DNA of 64,000 bases from Gottfriedia acidiceleris. GTDB taxonomy: Bacteria; Bacillota; Bacilli; Bacillales; Bacillaceae_G. Positions within the stretch are counted from its first letter, which is position 1. Each line of letters opens with the position of its first letter. Position numbers and translations under genes: made by a program. The stretch spans positions 62,001 to 126,000 of the forward strand of contig NZ_SCFN01000010.1 of assembly GCF_004138285.1 (NCBI RefSeq). The letters run 5' to 3'. This document shows, one piece after another, positions 34,821 through 42,816 of this stretch. The notes below the pieces were generated by a model. That model saw only the letters and a program-made list of their open reading frames with translations, was not told where the DNA came from and ran no database searches.

Positions 34821-34852
34821 ATGTTCAACTAATGCATGCATTAGTTGCTTAA
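34821..34852 (+). repeat. Cassette repeat, 5' half
   Basis: GTTCAACTAATGCATG and CATTAGTTGCTTAAGA form the left palindrome. The right half is missing; a separate terminator follows. Confidence 0.65.
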
Positions 34853-34871
34853 GAAAATTAACAACAACAAT

Positions 34872-34905
34872 AAAAGTCACTGCTCTTAAGCAATGACTTT
34901 TTCTC
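34872..34905 (+). terminator. Terminator-like hairpin
   Basis: AAAGTCACTGCT and AGCAATGACTTT pair with one mismatch, followed by TTTCT. Confidence 0.65.
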
Positions 34906-35054
34906 ATTTCATTCTCTAATACCAATTGTTATGTTACTTATATTTCTAAATCAAAATATTGATATTTTTTAAGTTTTATCCCCATCATTTGAACCCGAGT
35001 GCTTTTTTAGATAGAAGTAACAATCTTCAGACTAAAATCAGTCGTTTTACGTTG

Positions 35055-35252
35055 TCAAAACTCTCGCCGAAACCTAAAATTCTCCTGAGTTTTAATTGAT
35101 GATAGCTGTTTAATGATTAATTTCTGATCCCTCATACGCTCTAAAATTTGTTGTTTTAATAGCTCCTGACCTTGGTGGTAACCATCATTAAATCCTTTTT
35201 GATAACCGGATTGGTAAGAGTTTTGCACGAAATGTTTGTTCTTATCGTCCAT
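35055..35252 (-). CDS. Small charged helical protein, SOS operon
   Basis: The 65-residue product carries a periodic YxxGYxKGFxDGYHxGQ pattern near residues 13-29, where Gly recurs every four residues, like the GxxxG repeats of FliH-type helices. A basic helix follows. It lies 36 bases downstream of the 282-residue gene on the same strand, so they are probably cotranscribed. AGGGACGG precedes the start. No function known. Confidence 0.55.
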   Translation of the reverse strand: MDDKNKHFVQNSYQSGYQKGFNDGYHQGQELLKQQILERMRDQKLIIKQLSSIKTQENFRFRREF

Positions 35253-35288
35253 TAATAACCGTCCCTTATAAAAAATATATGTTCTTTT

Positions 35289-36137
35289 TTAAGAGTCCAC
35301 TCTACGACTTGATAGATAGGAATTTAAAGAAGTCATAATACGCTTGTTATGAAATCTTTCTAGGATTTGTTGCTCAACATCTAAAGGAAGTAAGTGAAAT
35401 GAAAGAAGAATGTCTATGACAATCCTGTATTGATCAATATCTCGTTCAGACAAAATTCCCTTTAATATATACTCTTGCAACTTTTCAAGGGAAACCTGTC
35501 CATAATTTATTAATAATTCAGCACCCAAATCATTAAATATCATATTGGAGTCATATACAGGTTGGCATTTAACGAGAGAAAGGCTCCCATACTTAAAGTT
35601 GATTTTTTTTTCTTTTTGAAGAATTGGACAATGTATCATTCTTTGCTTGGCCATATCATAAAAATATTGCATTTTCTTGTGGATTTCATAGAACCTGTTA
35701 AACAAAACAGCAAGACTATCTATATCCAAATTTTCAAAGGGAGCAATACTAGGTGCAATTATATCTATTCTTCCCTCAGGCTTCAAAGTAGGTCTTACAT
35801 AAAATGTATCTTTTTGCCGGAAAGGTTCTAGCCGTTTTACTAAATTCGGATTATCTTTAATACATTTATGAGAGATCTTTATAACAGCAGGAAGGATACC
35901 TATGTTATGCAAATAATCATTTAGAGCAACTTGATCTGTATAATGATATTTTTTTCTTCGAGTAAACTTCGCCACCAAATTATGTTTGATAAATTCAAAT
36001 CTGCTCCCCTCGTAAGTATTTAATCGATTACGGAATTCTTCCTTTATTATTTTTAAATGCTTTTCAGCTTCCTTGTATTCCTGAAATATCCCCTGTTCAA
36101 GTAATTGTAAAGCGATTTGTTCTGCATTTAATTCCAT
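35289..36137 (-). CDS. Unknown protein behind two SOS boxes
   Basis: The 282-residue product is soluble and mainly helical. GAAAGGGAGG lies nine bases before the ATG. The middle has KFTRRKKYHYTDQVALNDYLHNIGILPAVIKI-type sequence (basic, then a helix), and later FYVRPTLKPEGR and a long helix ending QQILERFHNKR. I recognise no domain. Two LexA-type boxes directly upstream mean it is probably induced by DNA damage. With the small gene downstream it forms a two-gene operon inside the decayed island. Candidate roles are DNA repair, element induction or defence, but none is shown. Confidence 0.7.
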   Translation of the reverse strand: MELNAEQIALQLLEQGIFQEYKEAEKHLKIIKEEFRNRLNTYEGSRFEFIKHNLVAKFTRRKKYHYTDQVALNDYLHNIGILPAVIKISHKCIKDNPNLVKRLEPFRQKDTFYVRPTLKPEGRIDIIAPSIAPFENLDIDSLAVLFNRFYEIHKKMQYFYDMAKQRMIHCPILQKEKKINFKYGSLSLVKCQPVYDSNMIFNDLGAELLINYGQVSLEKLQEYILKGILSERDIDQYRIVIDILLSFHLLPLDVEQQILERFHNKRIMTSLNSYLSSRRVDS

Positions 36138-36173
36138 AATAATTAGCCTCCCTTTCTTTACTCTTAGAATAAC

Positions 36174-36187
36174 CGAACGTATGTTTT
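36174..36187 (-). promoter_or_regulatory. SOS (LexA) box, proximal
   Basis: CGAACGTATGTTTT matches the Bacillus SOS consensus CGAAC-RNRY-GTTYC except at the last base. It lies 37 bases before the start of the 282-residue gene. Confidence 0.6.
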
Positions 36188-36202
36188 TTTATTCTAAAAA
36201 TA

Positions 36203-36216
36203 AGAACGGATGTTTC
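36203..36216 (-). promoter_or_regulatory. SOS (LexA) box, distal
   Basis: AGAACGGATGTTTC matches GAAC-RNRY-GTTYC fully. Its start is 29 bases from the proximal box, close to three helical turns, so two LexA dimers could lie on one face. Confidence 0.6.
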
Positions 36217-36397
36217 TAGTGGTTCATTTAAAAACAATTTGATGGTACTAATTAATTTTGATCAATTACTCAAGGAAGATAGGGGTAACTTTTGTTTTTC
36301 CGCATAGATTGTTCCGTCTGTGAAACGCGTAAGCCATTCTGTTTGATCCGCAAAATTGCTCCACTTTTATGGTCATAGTTGTTGATGCCGGATTTAG

Positions 36398-36926
36398 AAA
36401 ATACATGTAGCTTTTGTATCAGAATTTAGAAAAAAACCACCTACTCCAAATAGTGATCCAACCCTGTCGAAAGCGGTTGTACAGCCAATCCAGCCTAGAG
36501 AAAAAACGAATCAATCATCACATATTAAATCGCAAACTAGGTCCGCAATTGAGAGAAGTGAGGTTGCAAAGAGTAAAAATGGTAAAGATGCTGAAAGGTT
36601 AGTGCATAACAAACTAAAAGGCATACACCAAACATTAAGATGGACATCGGAAAATTCGGATATTCCAGCGGAGAGAAATCAATCATCTATATATGATATG
36701 GAATACCAAAGAAATGGAAAGACTGTATATGTTGAAGTTAAAGCTGCAGTTAATAATTTCTATATGTCATCAAGCTGAGTACCACTTTGCACACGAACAC
36801 TCAGAATCATATGAGATATATTTAGTTGATTTGGAAAAAGAGCATATTGACGGACCACATAGCATTGACGAATTTGAAGCATCAAAAACGACAACTCAGT
36901 ATAGATTTTCTTATAATATGCAGTAA
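36398..36926 (+). pseudogene. DUF3883 C-terminal fragment, frameshifted
   Basis: An open frame without a start begins after a stop at 36395 and encodes a linker, then NGKDAERLVHNKLKG, WTSENSDIPAE, YDMEYQRNGKTVYVEVKA and FYMSSS. The frame shifts by one base near 36776 and continues SEYHFAHEHSESYEIYLVDLE to TAA. This is the layout of DUF3883, a nuclease-like C-terminal domain found on large defence and helicase proteins; the ExK pair is visible in VEVKA. The rest of the parent gene is gone. Confidence 0.65.
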
Positions 36927-37249
36927 TTTTGATATTTTTAAGAGTGTAGATATAGGGTAGTTTAAATAATATAATGAACCAACTCATACAATTATAACAG
37001 ATCATACAAACCACCAGACGAGCAATCTTCTAGTGTATGCCAGGTTATCTGATAATAGGTTTCAGTATAAATTTCGATGCACTGTCACAATCACTCATAA
37101 CCCTACCCTGGGGTAAAGAGGGGATAAACTCGAATAACCAATAAACTATCAACATAATCGTTTTGCTATATAGTATAAAGTAGAAGTTTACAAACAAGTG
37201 GTATGCGTAAACCTAGTCTACGCTTAACATAATGAACGTTATAAAAAGA

Positions 37250-37284
37250 AGCGGAAGTTTGAAATGACTTCCGCTTTTTTTTTT
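37250..37284 (+). terminator. Rho-independent terminator
   Basis: AGCGGAAG and CTTCCGCT form the stem, followed by ten T. Its T-run merges into the palindrome that follows. Confidence 0.8.
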
Positions 37285-37332
37285 ATTTACTACTGAACAG
37301 TACAACGTTACTGTTCAGTAGTAAATAAAAAA
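37279..37332. repeat. Perfect inverted repeat, 24-bp arms
   Basis: The arm ending ACTACTGAACAGTA (37279-37302) is exactly complementary to 37309-37332, with a 6-base loop CAACGT. It could form a long hairpin in DNA or RNA. Confidence 0.9.
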
Positions 37333-37369
37333 GTAAGATACTATTCCATCTGATATTGCTTAAGAGGAA

Positions 37370-37492
37370 GTGAATTTTTATAAATACGAGGATGGTTCGG
37401 GATATGATTTGGAATTTGAACTTTGGATTGATTATCAACAAAGCGATTTAACTATCTCTGTGAAGCAATATTGGATTTCAACGAAAATATAA
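37370..37492 (+). pseudogene. Immunity-like gene fragment
   Basis: A 40-codon frame reads VNFYKYEDGSGYDLEFELWIDYQ and SDLTISVKQYWI. It is acidic and aromatic, like small Bacillus immunity or SMI1-type proteins, but lacks a proper N-terminus: GAGGAA touches the GTG. A cassette repeat piece follows. Probably the surviving part of another array gene. Confidence 0.45.
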
Positions 37493-37530
37493 TTTATTTT
37501 ACAATCGAAAATCTACATGTATTATAAATT

Positions 37531-37606
37531 TCGTTGTACAACTTACGCATTGCATTAGTTTCATATGAGTGCCTAAAGTTTGTCTAATTTTGACAGCCTT
37601 TTTTAA
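37531..37606 (+). repeat. Cassette repeat, degenerate 5' half
   Basis: GTACAACTTACGCATTGCATTAG is the left palindrome with changes. A terminator-like hairpin with T-run follows. Confidence 0.5.
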
Positions 37607-37636
37607 TTTGAAAAAACAACATTTTAACTTAACAGA

Positions 37637-37668
37637 GCCTTAACCTAAACTGCCATTTATTAAAGTTT
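37637..37668 (-). repeat. Cassette repeat, 3' half in inverse orientation
   Basis: On the minus strand TTAATAAATGGCAG and TTTAGGTTAAGG match the third hairpin and right end of full copies. This is the only clearly inverted piece. Confidence 0.5.
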
Positions 37669-38189
37669 CAGAAGCAACCCATCTTACTCATATGCAAAAT
37701 TCGCTTCATTGGGTTCTACCGATAATATATCAGTATCAGTGCACATCTTACACTTTCTGGCAGGAAAGTTGACCATCTCGTTTATTGAACTTTGAAAAAT
37801 ATTGTTCCTATGTGAAAATTCATTAATTCAAAAAACAAATAAAAATAACTTTATTAACCATTATTGTATTTCAAATATTATTTAAACTCTATAAAGTATT
37901 TATACAAGTAAGTTATCTTTAGTTAGACTGTTTATATTTATTTAAGGTAGCGTAAATAATAAGGAAAAAAATTATTAAGAAGATAAATTAAACAAAAATA
38001 TGTAATATTTGTTGTGTGAACCTATCTTGTGTTTTACTTGTTTTTAAATTAAATTTGATTTCTATAAAAGGAAATAAATAAGTAATAACCTTATATTCTC
38101 AAAGGGAATTGAAGTGAAAGGTAGCGAGTTCCCTTTTATAAATTTGAAGAATAATGTGATAATTAAAGTAGCCTAAGTAGCCTTAAACT

Positions 38190-38276
38190 TTTTCAACTAA
38201 TACATGCATTAGTTGAAAAACATTATCGGCTCTATTGTCGATTTTTTTATTGAGCTAAATGGCAGGATAGTTCAAT
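38190..38276 (+). repeat. Cassette repeat, full copy, joined to a truncated gene
   Basis: TTTCAACTAATACATG, CATTAGTTGAAAAACATTATC, the ATCGGCT/TGTCGAT hairpin with T-run, TTGAGCTAAATGGCAG and GATAGTTCAATATG. The right end runs directly into radical SAM coding sequence. A long frame starting inside the repeat only translates repeat sequence at its front. Confidence 0.85.
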
Positions 38277-38971
38277 ATGTAAGACAAATGCCTGTTTCAC
38301 TTTTTCGGAAAAAAGAATGGGGTAGTTGGATTGATATTAAACAGAGTGCATCTACTATACTAGAGAAAGAATTGAAAAAGGCAAAAAGCAAAGATAAAGT
38401 AACCATTTTTATGTCATCTAGCACAGATCCATATCAACCGATTGAATTTAAAGAAAGATTAACTAGAAGTTTATTAGAAGTCATGCTGCAAAATCAACCA
38501 GACTTTTTATTCGTTCAAACTCGGAGTCCACTTGTAAAAAGAGATATTGATCTTTTAAAGCAATTTAAGGAAAAAGTACGAGTAAGTATGACGATTGAAA
38601 CTGACTTGGATGAAATAAGAAAATCTTTCTCACCAAATGCACCTTCTATTAATGCACGACTTAAAACTATAGAAGAACTTGTAAAAGCTGGAATTCCAAC
38701 CCAAGCTACAATCGCTCCTATTCTGCCTAGTAGCGAGGATTTCCCAAAAAAGTTATCGGAAATTGTCCATAGAATCTGTATCGATGATTTTTTCATGGGA
38801 GACGGAAGCGGAGGGAAAAGAACAGGTCGTCTTGGCATTGAAAAAAAATATACTGAGCCAGGTCTAGAAGAATGGTATAGTCCAGAAGCTTATCAATTAG
38901 TTTATCAACGGTTTAAAAAATATTTTTCAGAGAATCAGCTTTTTATCAGTCAAAAAGGTTTTGAACCATAA
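38277..38971 (+). pseudogene. Radical SAM (COG1533-type) gene, 5' truncated by repeat
   Basis: The 230 codons match the C-terminal two thirds of spore-photolyase-like radical SAM proteins: WGSWIDIK, IFMSSSTDPYQPIE, SLLEVML, FVQTRSPLVKRDIDLL, VSMTIETDLDEIRKSFSPNAPSINARL and TIAPILP. The N-terminal part with the CxxxCxxC iron-sulfur cluster is missing. It is replaced exactly by a cassette repeat, so the product cannot do radical SAM chemistry. The frame is otherwise clean, so loss was recent. Confidence 0.8.
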
Positions 38972-39073
38972 ACAAAAAACATCGATTTATAAAAAACGAT
39001 AGAAAATTGTGGTATTTTTATAGTAGAACGTTATTTGTAAATGGAGAGATAAAAGATGGCAGAAGTAAAAAAA

Positions 39074-39480
39074 TGAAAAGTAGTTCGGATATTTTGAAAA
39101 CGTTTAAAACAGTAAGGCAATTACGCCCACATTTAAGAGAAGATGAATATGTTAACACGATTAATCGATTAATCAACACAAATAATTATCATCTTGTGGC
39201 CGTGATCGAAAATGAAGAAGTCACAGCCGTTGCTGGTTATCGTATAACAGAATCATTAGCATGGGGAAAATATTTTTATGTTGACGATTTAATCACAAGT
39301 GAAAATCACCGTAAAAAGGGCTATGCACAACTTTTATGGAATTGGTTAATAAAAGAAGCAACACAAAATAATTGTGAACAATTCCATCTAGATTCAGGGG
39401 TCCAACGTTACGATGCTCATAGGTTTTATCTCAAAAATAGTTTAAATATTACTTGTCATCATTTTCAATTGAATTTTTAA
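39074..39480 (+). CDS. GNAT-family N-acetyltransferase
   Basis: The product carries the GNAT signature: HLVAVIENEEVTAVAGYRI, FYVDDLITSENHRKKGYAQLLWNWLIKEA (acetyl-CoA-binding R/K-x-x-G-x-A) and FHLDSGVQRYDAHRFYLKN. The start is unclear. The best ribosome binding site (GGAGAG) serves ATG 39056, which is one base out of frame and stops after MAEVKK at an A7 tract; one more A would fuse it to this frame. ATG 39074 in frame has no such site. Either a frameshift or weak initiation. Substrate unknown. Confidence 0.75.
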
Positions 39481-39530
39481 TTAAATCAGTGTGAACACAA
39501 CTGCTGCAAAATTAGTTAGATAATCTAAAT

Positions 39531-39557
39531 TGAGGCTGTGAAAACAGTCTCTTTTTT
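39531..39557 (+). terminator. Rho-independent terminator
   Basis: GAGGCTGT and ACAGTCTC pair over a short A-rich loop, followed by TTTTTT. Confidence 0.75.
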
Positions 39558-39700
39558 GTAAGTAAGTTTAAAAAACTTTACAAATATGAAATGAATCACT
39601 TACTGACAAAATCTTTTATTATTTTATTAGAATTGATTTTAGAAAATAGATTAAAGGAATGATATACTATTTTCAAATAGATACAGGAGGCTTTTAGTAA

Positions 39701-40891
39701 ATGAAAGAAAAGAATTCAAAACGGCTAGCCAATATTTCACTAATAGTGGCAACTTGTGGATTCGCTGCAACAATGCCGTTTCAATCTAAATTATTTCAAA
39801 TCCTTTCTGGTGGATTTGAGGCAGCTTTAGTAGGGGGTCTTGCGGATTGGTTTGCTGTAACTGCAATGTTTCGTCATCCTCTTGGTATACCTATCCCACA
39901 TACAGCTTTATTGCCTAAAAATAGAAAGAAGATTACTGATGGGATATTAAATACACTTAATAATCAATGGCTAAGTAAGGAAAGTTTAATTGAAAAGGTA
40001 GAAGAACGTGATTGGATTAATCAAGGTATTAATGCTTTTGAAAAGTTGCTAGAAAATGATGAATCAAGAAATAAAATGGTTCATTCAATCAGCCAGTTTG
40101 GTGCATCTATTCAGGATGACACAATCAAAAAATTTTTATTAAATACTTTTAAACCGACAATCGAGTCCATATCATCTCAGAACTTATTAAGTAAAGCTGT
40201 CGATACTGTTATTGAAAAAGAATGGGATGCAAAGACATATGAATTTTTAATTAATAAAATCGAAGAAACAGTTAGCTTACCACATATTAAAGAATTAATC
40301 GGCAAAGAGGTTATACAGTTTATCGAGCGAAAGTTTTTTATGATTAAAGCTTTTCTACCAATGATTGGAGAAGAGAAAATAACAGAATTTGTACATAGCG
40401 GATTAATCGATTTACTAACGGAATTAAAACACCCTAATAGTGACAGGCGGAATTTCATATTATCGTTTATTCGAATGGAAGCTGAAAAAAATAAATCAAA
40501 TGAAAATATTATTCGCCAATTGGATGAATGGAAAAATAAAGGCTATGAATATATTGTAGATCAAGCAATTAAAATCTTTAGAAATAAAATTGATGATGAA
40601 GAATTTATTTTAAATACGATCCAAAAAATAATCAGCTTCATTAAAAATTCGATTTGGATTGATAATTTTGAGCTTAGTTTTAAGAAACTATTAACCAATA
40701 CAGTTGAAAAATATCATCACAAAATTAGTGATTTAGTAAGATTTAATATTGAAAAATTATCTACTGAAGAAATAACTGATTTATTGGAAAATAAAATTGG
40801 TAAGGATATTACTTGGATTCGTGTAAATGGAGCTGTTTGTGGATTTATTATTGGTTTAGTATTGACAACCCTAAGATTGATTTTTACATAA
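39701..40891 (+). CDS. DUF445 membrane-associated protein
   Basis: The 396-residue product matches the DUF445 family (YheB/YjiN type). It has an N-terminal membrane segment, the signature GGFEAALVGGLADWFAVTAMFRHPLGIPIPHTALLP (about 39-75, in pieces), a long helical middle and a C-terminal membrane span (GAVCGFIIGLVLTTL). ACAGGAGG precedes ATG 39701. In Bacillus the function is unsettled. The gene stands alone between two terminators. Confidence 0.88.
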   Translation: MKEKNSKRLANISLIVATCGFAATMPFQSKLFQILSGGFEAALVGGLADWFAVTAMFRHPLGIPIPHTALLPKNRKKITDGILNTLNNQWLSKESLIEKVEERDWINQGINAFEKLLENDESRNKMVHSISQFGASIQDDTIKKFLLNTFKPTIESISSQNLLSKAVDTVIEKEWDAKTYEFLINKIEETVSLPHIKELIGKEVIQFIERKFFMIKAFLPMIGEEKITEFVHSGLIDLLTELKHPNSDRRNFILSFIRMEAEKNKSNENIIRQLDEWKNKGYEYIVDQAIKIFRNKIDDEEFILNTIQKIISFIKNSIWIDNFELSFKKLLTNTVEKYHHKISDLVRFNIEKLSTEEITDLLENKIGKDITWIRVNGAVCGFIIGLVLTTLRLIFT

Positions 40892-40914
40892 TATTCAAAT
40901 AGTACTTCCTTTTA

Positions 40915-40953
40915 AAGCCTTAATTAACGTAAAAAGTTAATTAAGGTTTTTTT
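40915..40953 (+). terminator. Rho-independent terminator
   Basis: CCTTAATTAAC / GTTAATTAAGG perfect stem followed by TTTTTTT. Confidence 0.9.
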
Positions 40954-41301
40954 CACATTAAGAAAGTATAAATTGGCAGCAGAGAAGAAAAATCGACGTA
41001 GTTGTCAATTTTAGGAATTAAGTATAAGTGCAACTACTCCTATTCTTCACCTAAAGCTTCGCCAATCGGTGAGTTTTCTTTAAATGAAATTAAAAATCCA
41101 ATAAATAGAAACATAAGCATTTTATTGGAAAGAAAAATTTTTTTCATGTATTATATGTTTGGGTAAAAAATATTTTCCGAATGAAAAATTGGAATGAATT
41201 ATTTGAACTAACATTAGCTCTAAATAAAAATTATAGATCGTTTGAAAATATATTTTTTATTATCAACAATTTAAAAGTTCGACTAAGAGGAGGTTTAGTT
41301 A
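40954..41301. other. Spacer upstream of the pentose-phosphate cluster
   Basis: Should contain the promoter of zwf. A 35-codon minus-strand frame at 41040-41147 (KKIFLSNKMLMFLFIGFLIS start) has a signal-like front but no ribosome binding site, so I do not call it a gene. Confidence 0.4.
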
Positions 41302-42813
41302 ATGGATTCTATGTCATTTGTATTATTCGGAGCCACAGGCGATTTAGCAAAACGAAAAATATTTCCTGCCTTATATAATTTATATATTGACCAAAAGATG
41401 CCCGAGTCTTTTTCAATCATTGGAATTGGTAGGAAAGATTTTAAAAATAACGAATTTCAGAATCAAGTAATGCAATCACTAATTACTTTTTCAAGACGTT
41501 CTTTAGAAGATCAAAAAATGGTCCAAGAATTTCTAGATTCAATTCGTTATCAACAGCTAGATATCACGAATAAAGAAGGATTCGTTGATTTATTAGATTT
41601 AGTCAAAGAAAGAGAACAGGAATTACAGATTCCTGAAAACAGATTATTTTATTTATCAGTAGCACCAGAATTTTTTGAAGTTATTGCATCAAATATTAAG
41701 GAAAGTGGGCTAGGTACGACAAAAGGTTGGAAGCGTCTAATCATTGAAAAACCTTTTGGACGTGACTTGAAGACTGCTAGAGATTTAAATGAAAGATTAA
41801 GTAAGTCATTTAAAGAAGATGAGATATTCCGAATTGATCATTACTTAGGCAAACCAATGGTTCAAAACTTAGAAGCTTTAGAGTTTGCTAACCCAGTTTT
41901 ACAAGCATTATGGAACAATCAATATATCGCAAATGTTCAAATTACGGCAAGTGAAACAGTCGGAGTTGAAGAACGAGCGGGTTATTATGATAAATCTGGA
42001 GCAATCAGGGATATGTTCCAAAATCATATGTTACAAATGTTAATGATGTCTGCTATGCATTTAACTAACCAAAATTCAGCAAGTGATGTTAGAGCCGAGA
42101 AGAAAAAGGTTCTTGAATCTCTTCGACCACTATCAAAAGAAGAAGTAGTTTCTCATGTAGTTAGAGGTCAATATGGTTCAGGTGAACAAAATGGTAAGAA
42201 AGTAGTTGCGTATAGACAAGAACCAGGAATTGAGTTTTCATCACAAAATGATACTTACGTAGCAGCTAGAGTATTAATCGAAAATGATTTTTGGAAGGGA
42301 ATCCCATTCTATATCCGTACAGGTAAAAGAATGAAAGAAAAATCTACTCGAATCGTTTTTGAATTCAAAAGCCCGATTCAAAACCTTTCCAAAAAGAACG
42401 GAACAAATAATGGACCAAATTTATTGGTTATTGAAATTAATCCTAATGAAAGAGTTTCTTTCTATTTAAATAGTAAAAACGTAGAAGGCAATATTGAACC
42501 TGTACAAGCTGAGTATTTTGCGAATAAAGAAGAGCGTCCAGAAGCGTATGAGTTATTAGTTTACGATGCGGTTCGAGGCGATTCGAAATTTTTTGCTCAT
42601 TGGAATGAAGTAGAATTGTCATGGCAATGGGTTCAACCAATTTTAGAAGCATTTGAAGAAAATTTAGTACCACTTCATACTTATAAATCCGGTTCATTTG
42701 GTCCAGAAGCTGCTGATCAATTATTAGCAGAAGATGGTTTCAAATGGTGGTTAGATACAGATTTTGTACAAGAAAATGAAAACAACAAAACAGATCTAAA
42801 AAGGAGTATTTAA
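41302..42813 (+). CDS. zwf: Glucose-6-phosphate dehydrogenase
   Basis: The 503-residue product begins with the dinucleotide fold (VLFGATGDLAKRKIFPALY near 6-25). It has RIDHYLGKPMVQNL near 190 with the substrate-binding His, and EKPFGRDL near 155. It catalyses glucose 6-phosphate + NADP+ to 6-phosphogluconolactone. AAGAGGAGG precedes ATG 41302. The stop is 3 bases before tkt, so the two are cotranscribed. It heads the oxidative pentose-phosphate cluster. Confidence 0.95.
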   Translation: MDSMSFVLFGATGDLAKRKIFPALYNLYIDQKMPESFSIIGIGRKDFKNNEFQNQVMQSLITFSRRSLEDQKMVQEFLDSIRYQQLDITNKEGFVDLLDLVKEREQELQIPENRLFYLSVAPEFFEVIASNIKESGLGTTKGWKRLIIEKPFGRDLKTARDLNERLSKSFKEDEIFRIDHYLGKPMVQNLEALEFANPVLQALWNNQYIANVQITASETVGVEERAGYYDKSGAIRDMFQNHMLQMLMMSAMHLTNQNSASDVRAEKKKVLESLRPLSKEEVVSHVVRGQYGSGEQNGKKVVAYRQEPGIEFSSQNDTYVAARVLIENDFWKGIPFYIRTGKRMKEKSTRIVFEFKSPIQNLSKKNGTNNGPNLLVIEINPNERVSFYLNSKNVEGNIEPVQAEYFANKEERPEAYELLVYDAVRGDSKFFAHWNEVELSWQWVQPILEAFEENLVPLHTYKSGSFGPEAADQLLAEDGFKWWLDTDFVQENENNKTDLKRSI

Positions 42814-42816
42814 ATT

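Larger units (their letters stand above)
34345..35054. other. Gene-free interval
   Basis: Contains a 5' half cassette repeat and a terminator. A 23-codon scrap at 34450-34521 (MAIHGPVKTIRKEEPYLRRF) looks coding but has no ribosome binding site; it may be the remnant of a longer gene. Confidence 0.45.
36927..38189. other. Gene-poor interval, decayed island
   Basis: Holds a terminator, a long palindrome, an immunity-like fragment and repeat pieces, listed separately. AT-rich sequence at 37670-38190 shows no gene; a hairpin AAAGGGAA / TTCCCTTT lies at about 38100-38138. Confidence 0.5.

Noticed and set aside
41040-41147. 35-codon minus-strand frame with signal-like front before zwf
   Set aside because: No ribosome binding site and no downstream domain; noted only in the spacer entry.
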